This document shows, one piece after another, positions 1-6,699 of a stretch of DNA of 46,256 nt; within the stretch, counting starts at the first letter, position 1; each line of letters begins with the position of its first letter. The notes beneath the pieces were generated by a model. It had not been told where the DNA came from. It did no database searches and was given only the letters and a program-made list of their open reading frames with translations. Source of the stretch: Brevibacterium picturae (GTDB taxonomy: Bacteria > Actinomycetota > Actinomycetes > Actinomycetales > Brevibacteriaceae); assembly GCF_030453725.1 (NCBI RefSeq), contig NZ_JAKDJU010000006.1, positions 1-46,256 of the forward strand, written 5' to 3'. The translations under genes were made by a program, and so were the position numbers.

Positions 1-441
1 GACGACAAGAAGGACGACGACAAGTCGAAATCCGACGAGCCCAAGGACGATAAGAAGGACAAGCCGTCCAAGGCAGAGAAGATCCAGGCTCAGCGTGACT
101 CCATCATCAAGGAGGCGAAGTCCCACCTCGGCGTGAGGTATGTCTGGGGAGGCTCCTCGCCGACGAAGGGTTGGGACTGCTCGGGATACACCCAGTATGT
201 CTATGGCAAGAACGGCATCGAGCTGCCACGTACAACCGGTCAGCAGCGCAACGCCGGCACAGTCATCCCGACCGAGGACGCCAAGCCGGGAGATCTGATC
301 TGGATCCCGGGCCACATCGGCATCATCTCCGAAACCGAGGGAAAGATGTACGATGCCGGCTCGTCCCGGACGAACACGACGGAGCGCAGCTACAGCTGGA
401 TGCTCGATCGTGGAGCGAAGGTCATTCGCGTCGTCGGCTGA
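1..441 (+). CDS. NlpC/P60 family cell-wall hydrolase, C-terminal part (5' truncated by window edge)
   Basis: The frame is open from base 1 and ends at TGA 439-441, so only the last 146 residues are present. The first ~35 residues are a low-complexity Asp/Lys/Ser linker. An NlpC/P60 domain follows: a YVWGG motif, then the nucleophile context WDCSGY (Cys at fragment residue 60) and the GHIGI motif with the catalytic His at residue 105. Members of this family are secreted peptidases that cut peptide stems of peptidoglycan, usually between D-Glu and meso-DAP. The charged linker suggests that coiled-coil or other wall-binding domains lie upstream, as in RipA-like proteins, but that part is outside the window. 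A hairpin terminator follows about 50 bases after the stop. The family call is firm; substrate and full architecture cannot be seen. Confidence 0.9.
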   Translation, partial: DDKKDDDKSKSDEPKDDKKDKPSKAEKIQAQRDSIIKEAKSHLGVRYVWGGSSPTKGWDCSGYTQYVYGKNGIELPRTTGQQRNAGTVIPTEDAKPGDLIWIPGHIGIISETEGKMYDAGSSRTNTTERSYSWMLDRGAKVIRVVG

Positions 442-490
442 CACCAGCCGGACGATATCAGTCGGGTGACCCCTGGCGGATAGCCCCACA

Positions 491-535
491 GCCTCGCGGT
501 CTGTTCTGAAGAGAACCGGCCGCGAGGCTTTCTGC
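491..535 (+). terminator. Rho-independent terminator after the NlpC/P60 gene
   Basis: A 9-bp perfect inverted repeat pairs GCCTCGCGG (491-499) with CCGCGAGGC (520-528) around a 20-base loop, and is followed by a T-rich stretch (TTTCTGCTTTC). It sits 50 bases downstream of the hydrolase stop. Confidence 0.7.
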
Positions 536-795
536 TTTCGGGCATACGCACGTATGGGACTCCGGACTCCCGGACAATTTCGATGAGGTTGTCCGCCCGC
601 TGATCGTTTGTTAACCGCTCCTGTTGACCATACGTCCTGGTCGCAGGCGGTGAACAACAGATGTCCTGGTCTGAACAGTCGGTGAAGCCACCTCGCGAAT
701 CGATGATCAGTCGGCATGAACGCGCTAACGTGGAGGAACGCACGCGGCATTCACGCGTGTTCGTCCGATCAGTCCAGCCGAAGGGGACCAAGACA
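536..795 (+). promoter_or_regulatory. Non-coding leader of manA with a palindromic operator-like site
   Basis: No convincing gene lies between the terminator and manA. A perfect palindrome, CATACG-CA-CGTATG, is at 543-556, and a related half-site CATACGT recurs at 629-635 just after a TTGACC hexamer (624-629). The mannose-6-phosphate isomerase frame stays open through 661-795, but the residues it encodes there do not look like the family. No clear -10 was recognised, so the promoter position is open. Confidence 0.3.
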
Positions 796-2109
796 GTGCG
801 TCGATTGCACAACACGGTCAAGAACTTTGCTTGGGGCACCACGGACGCGATCCCGGCAATCCTGGGAACCGCGCCCGACGGCACACCCTGCGCCGAGCTC
901 TGGCTCGGAGCACATCCCCTCAGCCCCTCTCGTGTGGACGCCGGAGACGTCGAGCAGCAGCGCTCGAGCCGCCGTGCCGCACAGCGCGGATCATCGTCAT
1001 CTCTGAATGTGAAGACGGACAGCAGCACGGTCGGTCCCAACCTCATCGAATACCTCGCCGGCGATCCCGCAGGCCTGCTGGGCCAGGATTCGCTGGAGGC
1101 CTTCGGACCGCGTCTGCCCTTCCTGCTCAAGGTCCTCTCCGCGCAGAAGGCACTGTCGATCCAGGTTCACCCGAACCCGGAACAGGCGGCCGCGGGCTTC
1201 GCACGCGAAGAGTCCCGGGGGCCCGACCTCGACTCCGCGACCCGCAACTACAAGGACCCCTCCGCCAAACCGGAACTCATCTACGCCCTCACCGAGTTTC
1301 ACGCGCTGACCGGATTCCGGTCGCGCAAGGCCGTACGCGCAACCTTTGAACGACTGCTGTCGCTGTCACTGTCACCGGCCTCGCTGGACTTTCTGGGCGA
1401 CGTGATCTCGGCACTGAAGTCCGTGACCGAGGCAAGGGCCTTCTCCAAAGCGGTCGAACTCGTCCTCGGAGACTCGCGGTCTGCCCAATTCGTCGACGAA
1501 GCCGCCGCACAGGACCTGGCAGAACTCCCCGAAGGCCACATCAGCCGTTCGGGGACAGCAGTCGATCCTGCAGAGACGTTCCACGAGCTCGTATCCGACT
1601 ACCCGTCCGATCCAGGTGTCCTCGTGGCGCTCATGCTCAATCGGGTGCACCTGCAGCCGGGGGAGGCCCTGGCAATGGAATCCGGCGTGCTGCATGCCTA
1701 TCTGGGCGGGACCGGTATCGAAGTCATGGCCTCGAGCGACAACGTTCTTCGCGGGGGACTGACGAACAAACACATCGACATCCCGGAACTGGGCACGGTT
1801 GCGAAGTTCACCTCGGCCACACCCTGCATGGTCGAACCCGACCGCGACGGAATCCTGCTCGGAACGACCGAGGACTTCGCCCTGCAGTCACTGCGGTGCC
1901 CACGCCTGACACAGGTCGAACGCCGAGGCGCAAGCATAGCCCTGTGCACCTCGGGAACCATCACTCTGACGTCTCTGGGCTCCACAGTGACACTCACACG
2001 TGGTCAGAGCGTGTTCATCGCGGCAAATGAGCCCACAGTGACCGCAGACGGCCATGGGGACCTGTTCGTGGCCACCACCGGGCTCGACACCTCGCTGCCC
2101 TTCGTCTGA
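796..2109 (+). CDS. manA: Mannose-6-phosphate isomerase, class I
   Basis: This cytoplasmic zinc enzyme interconverts fructose-6-phosphate and mannose-6-phosphate, the entry to GDP-mannose and mannosylated envelope glycans. The GTG at 796 is preferred because AAGGGGA lies 8 bases upstream and the protein then begins like family members (RRLHNTVKNFAWG). The frame is open back to 661 but that extension is unlike the family. Visible motifs are AELWLGAHP, LSIQVHPN (zinc-site region), YKDPSAKPELIYAL and the cupin segment ESGVLHAYLGG followed by NVLRGGLTNKHID. At 437 residues it is slightly long: a Ser/Arg-rich insertion of about 30 residues sits after AHPLSPSRV. In mycobacteria manA lies next to the phosphomannomutase gene; here that gene is 10 kb away at 12106. 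Family assignment is secure. Confidence 0.95.
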   Translation: MRRLHNTVKNFAWGTTDAIPAILGTAPDGTPCAELWLGAHPLSPSRVDAGDVEQQRSSRRAAQRGSSSSLNVKTDSSTVGPNLIEYLAGDPAGLLGQDSLEAFGPRLPFLLKVLSAQKALSIQVHPNPEQAAAGFAREESRGPDLDSATRNYKDPSAKPELIYALTEFHALTGFRSRKAVRATFERLLSLSLSPASLDFLGDVISALKSVTEARAFSKAVELVLGDSRSAQFVDEAAAQDLAELPEGHISRSGTAVDPAETFHELVSDYPSDPGVLVALMLNRVHLQPGEALAMESGVLHAYLGGTGIEVMASSDNVLRGGLTNKHIDIPELGTVAKFTSATPCMVEPDRDGILLGTTEDFALQSLRCPRLTQVERRGASIALCTSGTITLTSLGSTVTLTRGQSVFIAANEPTVTADGHGDLFVATTGLDTSLPFV

Positions 2110-2263
2110 ACCGTCAGCGGCAGGGAGCACCACGCACCGTCAGCAGTGAATCTACTCTTTGCTGGGGTGCCGTTCAGCGCTGACTGTAGGGGATGCTGAA
2201 CTAAACGTGGTCTATGCCGCTTACGGTGCGCCCTGCGGCCGCCGAGCACATTCGCACATGGAA

Positions 2264-2314
2264 GAGGCCGCCCGGGGCCGAGCTCCTTCTCAGAAATCGG
2301 TCCAGGGCGGCCTC
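2264..2314. terminator. Possible bidirectional hairpin between convergent genes
   Basis: GAGGCCGCCC (2264-2273) pairs perfectly with GGGCGGCCTC (2305-2314) across a 31-base loop. There is no T-tract, so termination is inferred only from the position between two convergent genes. Confidence 0.3.
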
Positions 2315-2325
2315 GTCGCAACCTC

Positions 2326-2390
2326 CGGCGAACCAGTCGCCCAGGCCATCGGCGAACCAGTCGCCCAGGCGATAGCGAACCAGTCGCGAG
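2326..2390. repeat. 24-bp tandem direct repeat, about 2.7 copies
   Basis: Units begin at 2326, 2350 and 2374. Each carries the core GCGAACCAGTCGC; units 1 and 2 differ at one base over 24 and unit 3 is truncated. The period is a multiple of three, but no conserved frame uses the array. It lies just beyond the scoB stop codon (2405-2407). Confidence 0.75.
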
Positions 2391-2404
2391 GTCGCGCAAA
2401 CGCC

Positions 2405-3070
2405 TCAGGCGGCGTCGACGCTGATGGTGGGGACGTCGTCCGGGACGTTCACCTCGGCGCCGGTCTTGTCCTTGACTTCCTCGACGCTGACTCCGGGAGC
2501 CAGTTCGACGAGGGTGAAGGAGTCTCCGGTGACGTCGAGCACGGCGATGTCGGTGACGATGCGGCTGACGACGCCCTTGCCGGTCAGCGGGAGGTCGCAG
2601 CTGGACAGGAGCTTGTGCGAACCGTCTTTGGCGACATGGTCCATGATCACGATGACGCGCTGGGCACCGTGGACCAGGTCCATGGCACCGCCCATTCCCT
2701 TGACCATCTTGCCCGGGATCATCCAGTTCGCGATGTCGCCGTTCGTGGCGACCTGCATCGCGCCGAGGATCGCGGCGTTGATCTTACCGCCGCGGATCAT
2801 GCCGAAGCTGGCCGCGGAGTCGAAGTAGGAGGCGCCGGGGTTCATTGTGACGATCTCCTTGCCGGCATTGATGAGATCAGGGTCGATCTCCTCTTCTGTG
2901 GGGTAGGGGCCCACACCCAGCAGCCCGTTCTCCGACTGGAGGACGAGGTGGACCCCCTGGGGCAGGTAGTTGGGCACGAGTGTCGGCATTCCGATGCCCA
3001 GGTTGACGTAGCTGCCGTCTTCGAGTTCCTGGGCTGCGCGGGCCGCCATCTGGTTTCTTGTCAGTGACAT
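2405..3070 (-). CDS. scoB: 3-oxoacid CoA-transferase, subunit B
   Basis: This is the beta subunit of a two-subunit CoA-transferase that moves CoA from succinyl-CoA to a 3-oxo acid such as acetoacetate. The catalytic glutamate is Glu47 within QSENGLLG, the signature of the B subunit; the early NLGIGMP motif and the GGAMDLVHGA segment are also typical. Length (221 residues) fits the family. The start ATG has AGGAG 8 bases upstream, overlapping the end of the alpha-subunit gene; the two coding regions are 12 bases apart, so they are co-transcribed. The paralogous 3-oxoadipate transferase (PcaJ) is very similar. No aromatic-degradation genes are nearby, which favours SCOT, but substrate cannot be settled from sequence. 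Confidence 0.9.
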   Translation of the reverse strand: MSLTRNQMAARAAQELEDGSYVNLGIGMPTLVPNYLPQGVHLVLQSENGLLGVGPYPTEEEIDPDLINAGKEIVTMNPGASYFDSAASFGMIRGGKINAAILGAMQVATNGDIANWMIPGKMVKGMGGAMDLVHGAQRVIVIMDHVAKDGSHKLLSSCDLPLTGKGVVSRIVTDIAVLDVTGDSFTLVELAPGVSVEEVKDKTGAEVNVPDDVPTISVDAA

Positions 3071-3082
3071 ATCTGGCTCTCC

Positions 3083-3853
3083 TCAGGCTTCGCGGACGGT
3101 GCGTTTTTCGATGGGCTTGTCGGCCACCTGCTCCGCGTTCAGCGGGACGACGCGGTGGACGAAGATGCCGGGTACGTGGACGTCATCGGGATCGATCTCG
3201 CCGGGCTCGACGAGCTTCTCGACCTCGGCGATGGTGATCCGGGCCGACTGTGCCGCCGGGGGATTGAAGTTCCTGGCCGAGGAGTTGAAGACGAGGTTGC
3301 CGTGGCGGTCTCCGACGGCGGCGCGCACGAGGGCGTAATCGGGTGCCAACGACTGTTCGAGGACGTATTCCTTCTCCTCGCCGAAGGTGTCGAAGACACG
3401 GGTGTCCTTGGCAGGGGATTCTTTGACGACGTTGCCCTCGGCGTCGTACTTCCAGGGCATGCCGCCTTCGGCGATCTGGGTGCCGGCGCCGGTGATCGTG
3501 TAGAACGCCGGGATTCCGGCCCCGCCGGCCCGCAGCTTCTCAGCAAGGGTGCCCTGTGGGGTCAGCTCGACCTCGAGTTCGCCCGAGAGGTACTGGCGTG
3601 CGAATTCCTTGTTCTCACCGACGTAGGAGGCGATGATGCGTCGGAGACGATGGTCGGCGAGCAGCAGGCCCAGGCCCCGCCCGTCGACACCGGCGTTGTT
3701 CGAGATCACCTCGAGGTCCTTGGCCCCCTGCTCCTTGATCGCTCGGATCAGGAACTCAGGAACGCCGACGACACCGAAACCGCCCACGGCGATCGATGAT
3801 CCATCTGCAATATCGGCTACCGCCGCAGCGGGCGTATCAACTACTTTGTCCAT
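3083..3853 (-). CDS. scoA: 3-oxoacid CoA-transferase, subunit A
   Basis: This is the alpha subunit partner of the downstream B subunit. The CoA-transferase family I signature GGFGVVGVPEFLI is at residues 24-36. Further family features are NNAGVDGRGLG, the TITGAGT segment and the C-terminal IFVHRVV. Length (256 residues) is slightly above the usual 230-240. The start ATG overlaps the 3' end of the upstream TIGR03089-type gene by 13 bases, implying translational coupling in a four-gene minus-strand operon from the CofE gene onward. It acts in the cytoplasm, probably in acetoacetate or ketone-body use. Confidence 0.9.
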   Translation of the reverse strand: MDKVVDTPAAAVADIADGSSIAVGGFGVVGVPEFLIRAIKEQGAKDLEVISNNAGVDGRGLGLLLADHRLRRIIASYVGENKEFARQYLSGELEVELTPQGTLAEKLRAGGAGIPAFYTITGAGTQIAEGGMPWKYDAEGNVVKESPAKDTRVFDTFGEEKEYVLEQSLAPDYALVRAAVGDRHGNLVFNSSARNFNPPAAQSARITIAEVEKLVEPGEIDPDDVHVPGIFVHRVVPLNAEQVADKPIEKRTVREA

Positions 3854-4554
3854 GTTCCCAGTCTGCCACGGACCTCGCCGAGGCTGCGCGCCAGGTCCGT
3901 CATGCGAACCTCGTCCATCCCGTTGCCCAGTAAGGTCTCACCCCCGCGGAGGAGGTGGCCCAGGAACGTCGCCCACTCGTCGGGGAGCGGGGTCGAGTTC
4001 GCGACGAGGATGCCGGAACCGGAGTCGTTCGGGGACTCGGTCCACTGGATCTCCTGGTCGCCGACGATGAGGGTCCCGGTTGACTGGAGACGCCGAGGCG
4101 TGACGTCCGGGTAGGCGCGGATCGCCGAATTGACGTCGATGAAGTCCTCATCGACGGGGGTGCTCAGGGCCAGCGCGGGCGGGTTGTAGACGAAGACCTC
4201 CTCGGCCGCAGTCAGACGCTCGTCGTCCTCGTGCCCCAGAGGCACGAAGGCGTGGAAGTCACCCTCCGGAGCCGCAGTGACCTCGACTCCGGGCTCGGAG
4301 ATGGCCGAGTCGAGGACAACGCGACCATCGGCGAGGAGCACGCTGAGGATCGCGACGAGCTCACGCCAGTGCAGTCCAGTCGGCATCGGTACGAAGAGCG
4401 TGAAATCGGGTCCGAGGTCGTAGTCGCCGAAGAGGCCGACGCCCTTGTTCACCCAGTTCGCTGCGACCGGACCGGTGAGATCGAGTCTGTCGTAGTCGGG
4501 GCCGCGCCAGAAGAGGACGGGCCCGCCGGTGCGGCTGATGATGGAGAGATCCAC
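3841..4554 (-). CDS. TIGR03089 family protein (AMP-ligase-like remnant)
   Basis: The protein is 237 residues from a GTG at 4554. The frame continues upstream to 4971 but there runs antisense-like through the CofE gene and is low in conserved content, so the shorter start is used; residues from VDLSIISRTGG onward look like the family. These proteins (the Rv3268 type, from memory) resemble the N-terminal part of acyl-CoA/AMP ligases but lack the rest of the enzyme. Visible features are FWRGPDYDRLDLTG, an ANWVNKGVGL segment and a conserved C-terminal NGMDEVRMTDLARSLGE. The function is unknown. It sits 79 bases downstream of the CofE gene and overlaps scoA by 13 bases. Confidence 0.75.
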   Translation of the reverse strand: MDLSIISRTGGPVLFWRGPDYDRLDLTGPVAANWVNKGVGLFGDYDLGPDFTLFVPMPTGLHWRELVAILSVLLADGRVVLDSAISEPGVEVTAAPEGDFHAFVPLGHEDDERLTAAEEVFVYNPPALALSTPVDEDFIDVNSAIRAYPDVTPRRLQSTGTLIVGDQEIQWTESPNDSGSGILVANSTPLPDEWATFLGHLLRGGETLLGNGMDEVRMTDLARSLGEVRGRLGTWTK

Positions 4555-4633
4555 GAAGGATGACCTGCTTTCTCGTTGGTCGGTGGAGGTTCGGTCGTCG
4601 GTTGGTCGATGGCGGTTCGGCGGGCGCGGGAGT

Positions 4634-5761
4634 TCAGGGGGACAGGAGCCCGATGCTGATGTTGACCCCGCGAGGGAACGCGCCGAGCTCACCGTCGGCC
4701 CATTCCCATTTCGTCGTCGCACTGAGATCCTCGGCGAACAGCGCGGTGTGCATGCGTTCGACGAGTGAGCCGAGGCCCACCATCGCCTCGAGCAGGGGAG
4801 GGCCACCGGCCTGGGGTGTGGCCGGAGAGTCGGACGGGGCCATCGTGATCCGGGACCCGGAGCCTTCGATTCGCATCCGCCAGGCGGCCTGACCGGGTGT
4901 GCGCGAACCTCCGGCGCGGACGACTCGGATGGCGCGGGAGACGCGTTCGAGGATGTCGTCGCTGTTGTCACCGGCCGCGGCCCGGCCCGGCAGCTCGGTG
5001 ACCCCGAGGCCCCTGTGGATGGCTTCGACGTGGCCGTAGCGGAACCAGTCCTCGCCGAGATCGCGGCTCAGGGCCTTCGCCCCGGACCGTCCACTGTCCA
5101 GGTATCCGCCCGCACCTCGAACGAGTGCCATCGGAAGGCCTCGCGAGGATCCCTTGACGAGGTCGGCTGCGGCAGCGATCTCGTCGGCGATCGCGCGCAC
5201 AGTCACCGATTGCACGCGACCGTCATCGTCGGGTCTGCCGCGCTGATCATCGAGACCGGAGAGGCCCGAGAGACCGAGCGCGAAATCACCGACGCCGATC
5301 CTCCAGGGCCGCGAGATGGTGTCTGAGATGACGACGCCGATCCGCACCGAGAAGGCATCTTCGACACGTGTGCGCAGCTTCTGCGCCGAAACGTCGCTGT
5401 CGGCGGGGTGGAGGACGACGGAGCCGCTCGAGTTCGATTGGTCGAGTCCGGCTGCCGCCTGAACTGTCCCCGAATGGGTGCGAACGATCTGAACGGTGGA
5501 CCCGGAGGCATAGGTGCGTTCGGCGACGAGGTGGTTCGACGAATCCTCGACGAGGTCCTCGAACTCTGCCCGGTCCTTCACGGTGTGCAGACGTCCGTCG
5601 GACTTGGACACGACCTTCGACGCGATGACGAGGATGTCGCCGTCCTTGAGGTCGATGCGATTCCGACGCAGGGCGTTGACAAGGATCGCTGCCAGATCGG
5701 ATCCGGGTGCGATGTCCTCCTCGACCGGAGGCGCATACACGGTGAGCAGCCGGTCGTTCAT
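4634..5761 (-). CDS. cofE: Coenzyme F420-0:L-glutamate ligase (CofE/FbiB N-domain type) with a divergent C-terminal domain
   Basis: CofE adds L-glutamates to F420-0 in a GTP-dependent reaction. Residues 1-255 carry the family landmarks: DGDILVIASKVVSKSDGR (40-57), GLDQSN (105-110), and VISDTISRPWR followed by GVGDFALGLSG (144-166). Mycobacterial FbiB has a C-terminal FMN nitroreductase domain of about 200 residues. Here there is instead a ~110-residue tail (266-375) whose QAAWRMRIEG...LLEAMVGLGSLVERMHTALF pattern resembles a reduced, Acg-like nitroreductase half; that resemblance is my inference. The ATG at 5761 is chosen from the family start; GTG 5773 is possible, and neither has a well-spaced Shine-Dalgarno. 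No cofD/fbiA gene is beside it, unlike in mycobacteria. Confidence 0.85.
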   Translation of the reverse strand: MNDRLLTVYAPPVEEDIAPGSDLAAILVNALRRNRIDLKDGDILVIASKVVSKSDGRLHTVKDRAEFEDLVEDSSNHLVAERTYASGSTVQIVRTHSGTVQAAAGLDQSNSSGSVVLHPADSDVSAQKLRTRVEDAFSVRIGVVISDTISRPWRIGVGDFALGLSGLSGLDDQRGRPDDDGRVQSVTVRAIADEIAAAADLVKGSSRGLPMALVRGAGGYLDSGRSGAKALSRDLGEDWFRYGHVEAIHRGLGVTELPGRAAAGDNSDDILERVSRAIRVVRAGGSRTPGQAAWRMRIEGSGSRITMAPSDSPATPQAGGPPLLEAMVGLGSLVERMHTALFAEDLSATTKWEWADGELGAFPRGVNISIGLLSP

Positions 5762-6222
5762 CCTCGCGTCCACAGCGTCGTCGGAGTGCCACGAAGCCCG
5801 AATTGAGGCGGCGGGTGCTGGGATCGGGCAACGATCGCGAGTGATTCGACTCTCATGACTCCATAATCCCACCGACGGTGAATGATTTCGAAATTCTCCA
5901 GATTTGCTCAGGTGATCACTACGGGTTGTGTCCATCCCAGATAGTGGTCGCTATATGTGGTGTTCTCGGCGCGTGTGTATGTGAAGGTGTGTTCGAATAA
6001 CCCGCAGGCGCCTCCTGCAATACTCCACAAGGGCTTGACGAGGCGGTAATGACACGCGTGTAATTTATACTTAACAGGGGAACGCACTCGGCACGAATCC
6101 TCGGATTCGAGCATCCCCCACGCTGATACCGTCAGCACGAGCCTCACCTCCGGAACCGTTCGGAGAGTCGGTCGCACCCAGACCGGTTCACTCCTCGAAC
6201 GGTACCGGAACAGGAGCCCGCA
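5762..6222. other. Divergent intergenic region between cofE and whiB
   Basis: About 460 bases with locally lower GC around 5900-6080. The minus-strand frame at 5908-6264 gives a protein with no recognisable domain and overlaps the whiB promoter side, so it is not called. The region probably holds promoters for both flanking genes. Confidence 0.55.
6035..6064 (+). promoter_or_regulatory. Candidate whiB promoter
   Basis: TTGACG (6035-6040) and TGTAAT (6059-6064) are separated by 18 bases, in an AT-rich patch about 160 bases before the whiB start. A long leader would result, which would suit post-transcriptional control. Confidence 0.4.
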
Positions 6223-6699
6223 GTGGGAGATGAGCCGAGAGTGAGAAAGGGGAAAACCGTGCAAAGCGCACAGAGCAAAAGGCAGGAGAGGGAAGACTTC
6301 TCCACAGTGCCCGGAGTCACTTCTCGAAGTGCCGAAGACTGGTTCGTCGAACCAGGGGCGCGTACACCGGATACTCTGCCTGATCCATTGGCGATCGATC
6401 CGAACGATCTGACACCGCTTCCCACGGACAACTCCGCAGTATCGCCGCTCTCACTGCTCTTAGGGGCAGCCGAGGACGGCGAACTTTCCTGGCAGGACCA
6501 AGCGCTGTGTGCGCAGACCGATCCCGAGGCATTCTTCCCCGAAAAGGGCGGATCGACTCGTGAGGCCAAACGTGTCTGTGCATCCTGCGATGTCCGCTCG
6601 GACTGCCTCGAATACGCCCTGGCGAACGACGAGCGCTTCGGAATCTGGGGCGGCATGTCTGAACGTGAACGCCGTCGACTCAAGAAACGAGTCGTGTGA
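6223..6699 (+). CDS. whiB2: WhiB-family iron-sulfur transcriptional regulator (WhiB2/WhmD type)
   Basis: WhiB proteins bind a [4Fe-4S] cluster and act with the primary sigma factor. The four cluster ligands are Cys96, Cys119, Cys122 and Cys128 (C-X2-C-X5-C after the first). The FGIWGG turn (139-144) and a basic C-terminus RERRRLKKR follow. The segment from CAQTDPEAFFPEKGGSTREA is close to WhiB2/WhmD, which controls septation. The GTG start at 6223 has AGGAG 7 bases upstream; GTG 6259 also has a good AAAGGGG and would give 146 residues. The N-terminal ~80 residues are variable and acidic. The stop overlaps the start of the next gene (GTGA), coupling it to an envelope glycosyltransferase. Confidence 0.93.
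   Translation: MGDEPRVRKGKTVQSAQSKRQEREDFSTVPGVTSRSAEDWFVEPGARTPDTLPDPLAIDPNDLTPLPTDNSAVSPLSLLLGAAEDGELSWQDQALCAQTDPEAFFPEKGGSTREAKRVCASCDVRSDCLEYALANDERFGIWGGMSERERRRLKKRVV

Larger units (their letters stand above)
2110..2404. other. Convergent intergenic region between manA and scoB
   Basis: About 295 bases without a credible gene. It holds a 10-bp perfect inverted repeat at 2264-2273/2305-2314 and a short 24-bp tandem repeat (2326-2390), both listed separately. Open frames crossing it are antisense continuations of the CoA-transferase gene. Confidence 0.6.

Noticed and set aside
1..24. An Asp/Lys run resembling a FLAG or enterokinase tag
   Set aside because: It is part of a longer natural Asp/Lys/Ser-rich linker in an NlpC/P60 protein, not a designed tag.
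661..795. An N-terminal extension of ManA by 45 residues
   Set aside because: The extra residues do not resemble the family, and GTG 796 has a well-placed AAGGGGA.
2159..3067. A plus-strand frame of ~300 residues across the scoB region
   Set aside because: It is antisense to scoB; its Asp/Gly/His/Val-rich composition is typical of the strand opposite a high-GC gene.
4555..4971. An N-terminal extension of the TIGR03089 protein by 139 residues
   Set aside because: It would overlap the CofE gene by over 300 bases in another frame and is low-complexity Ser/Pro/Arg sequence.
5908..6264. A 118-residue minus-strand frame upstream of whiB
   Set aside because: No recognisable domain, no ribosome-binding site, and it overlaps the likely whiB promoter and start.
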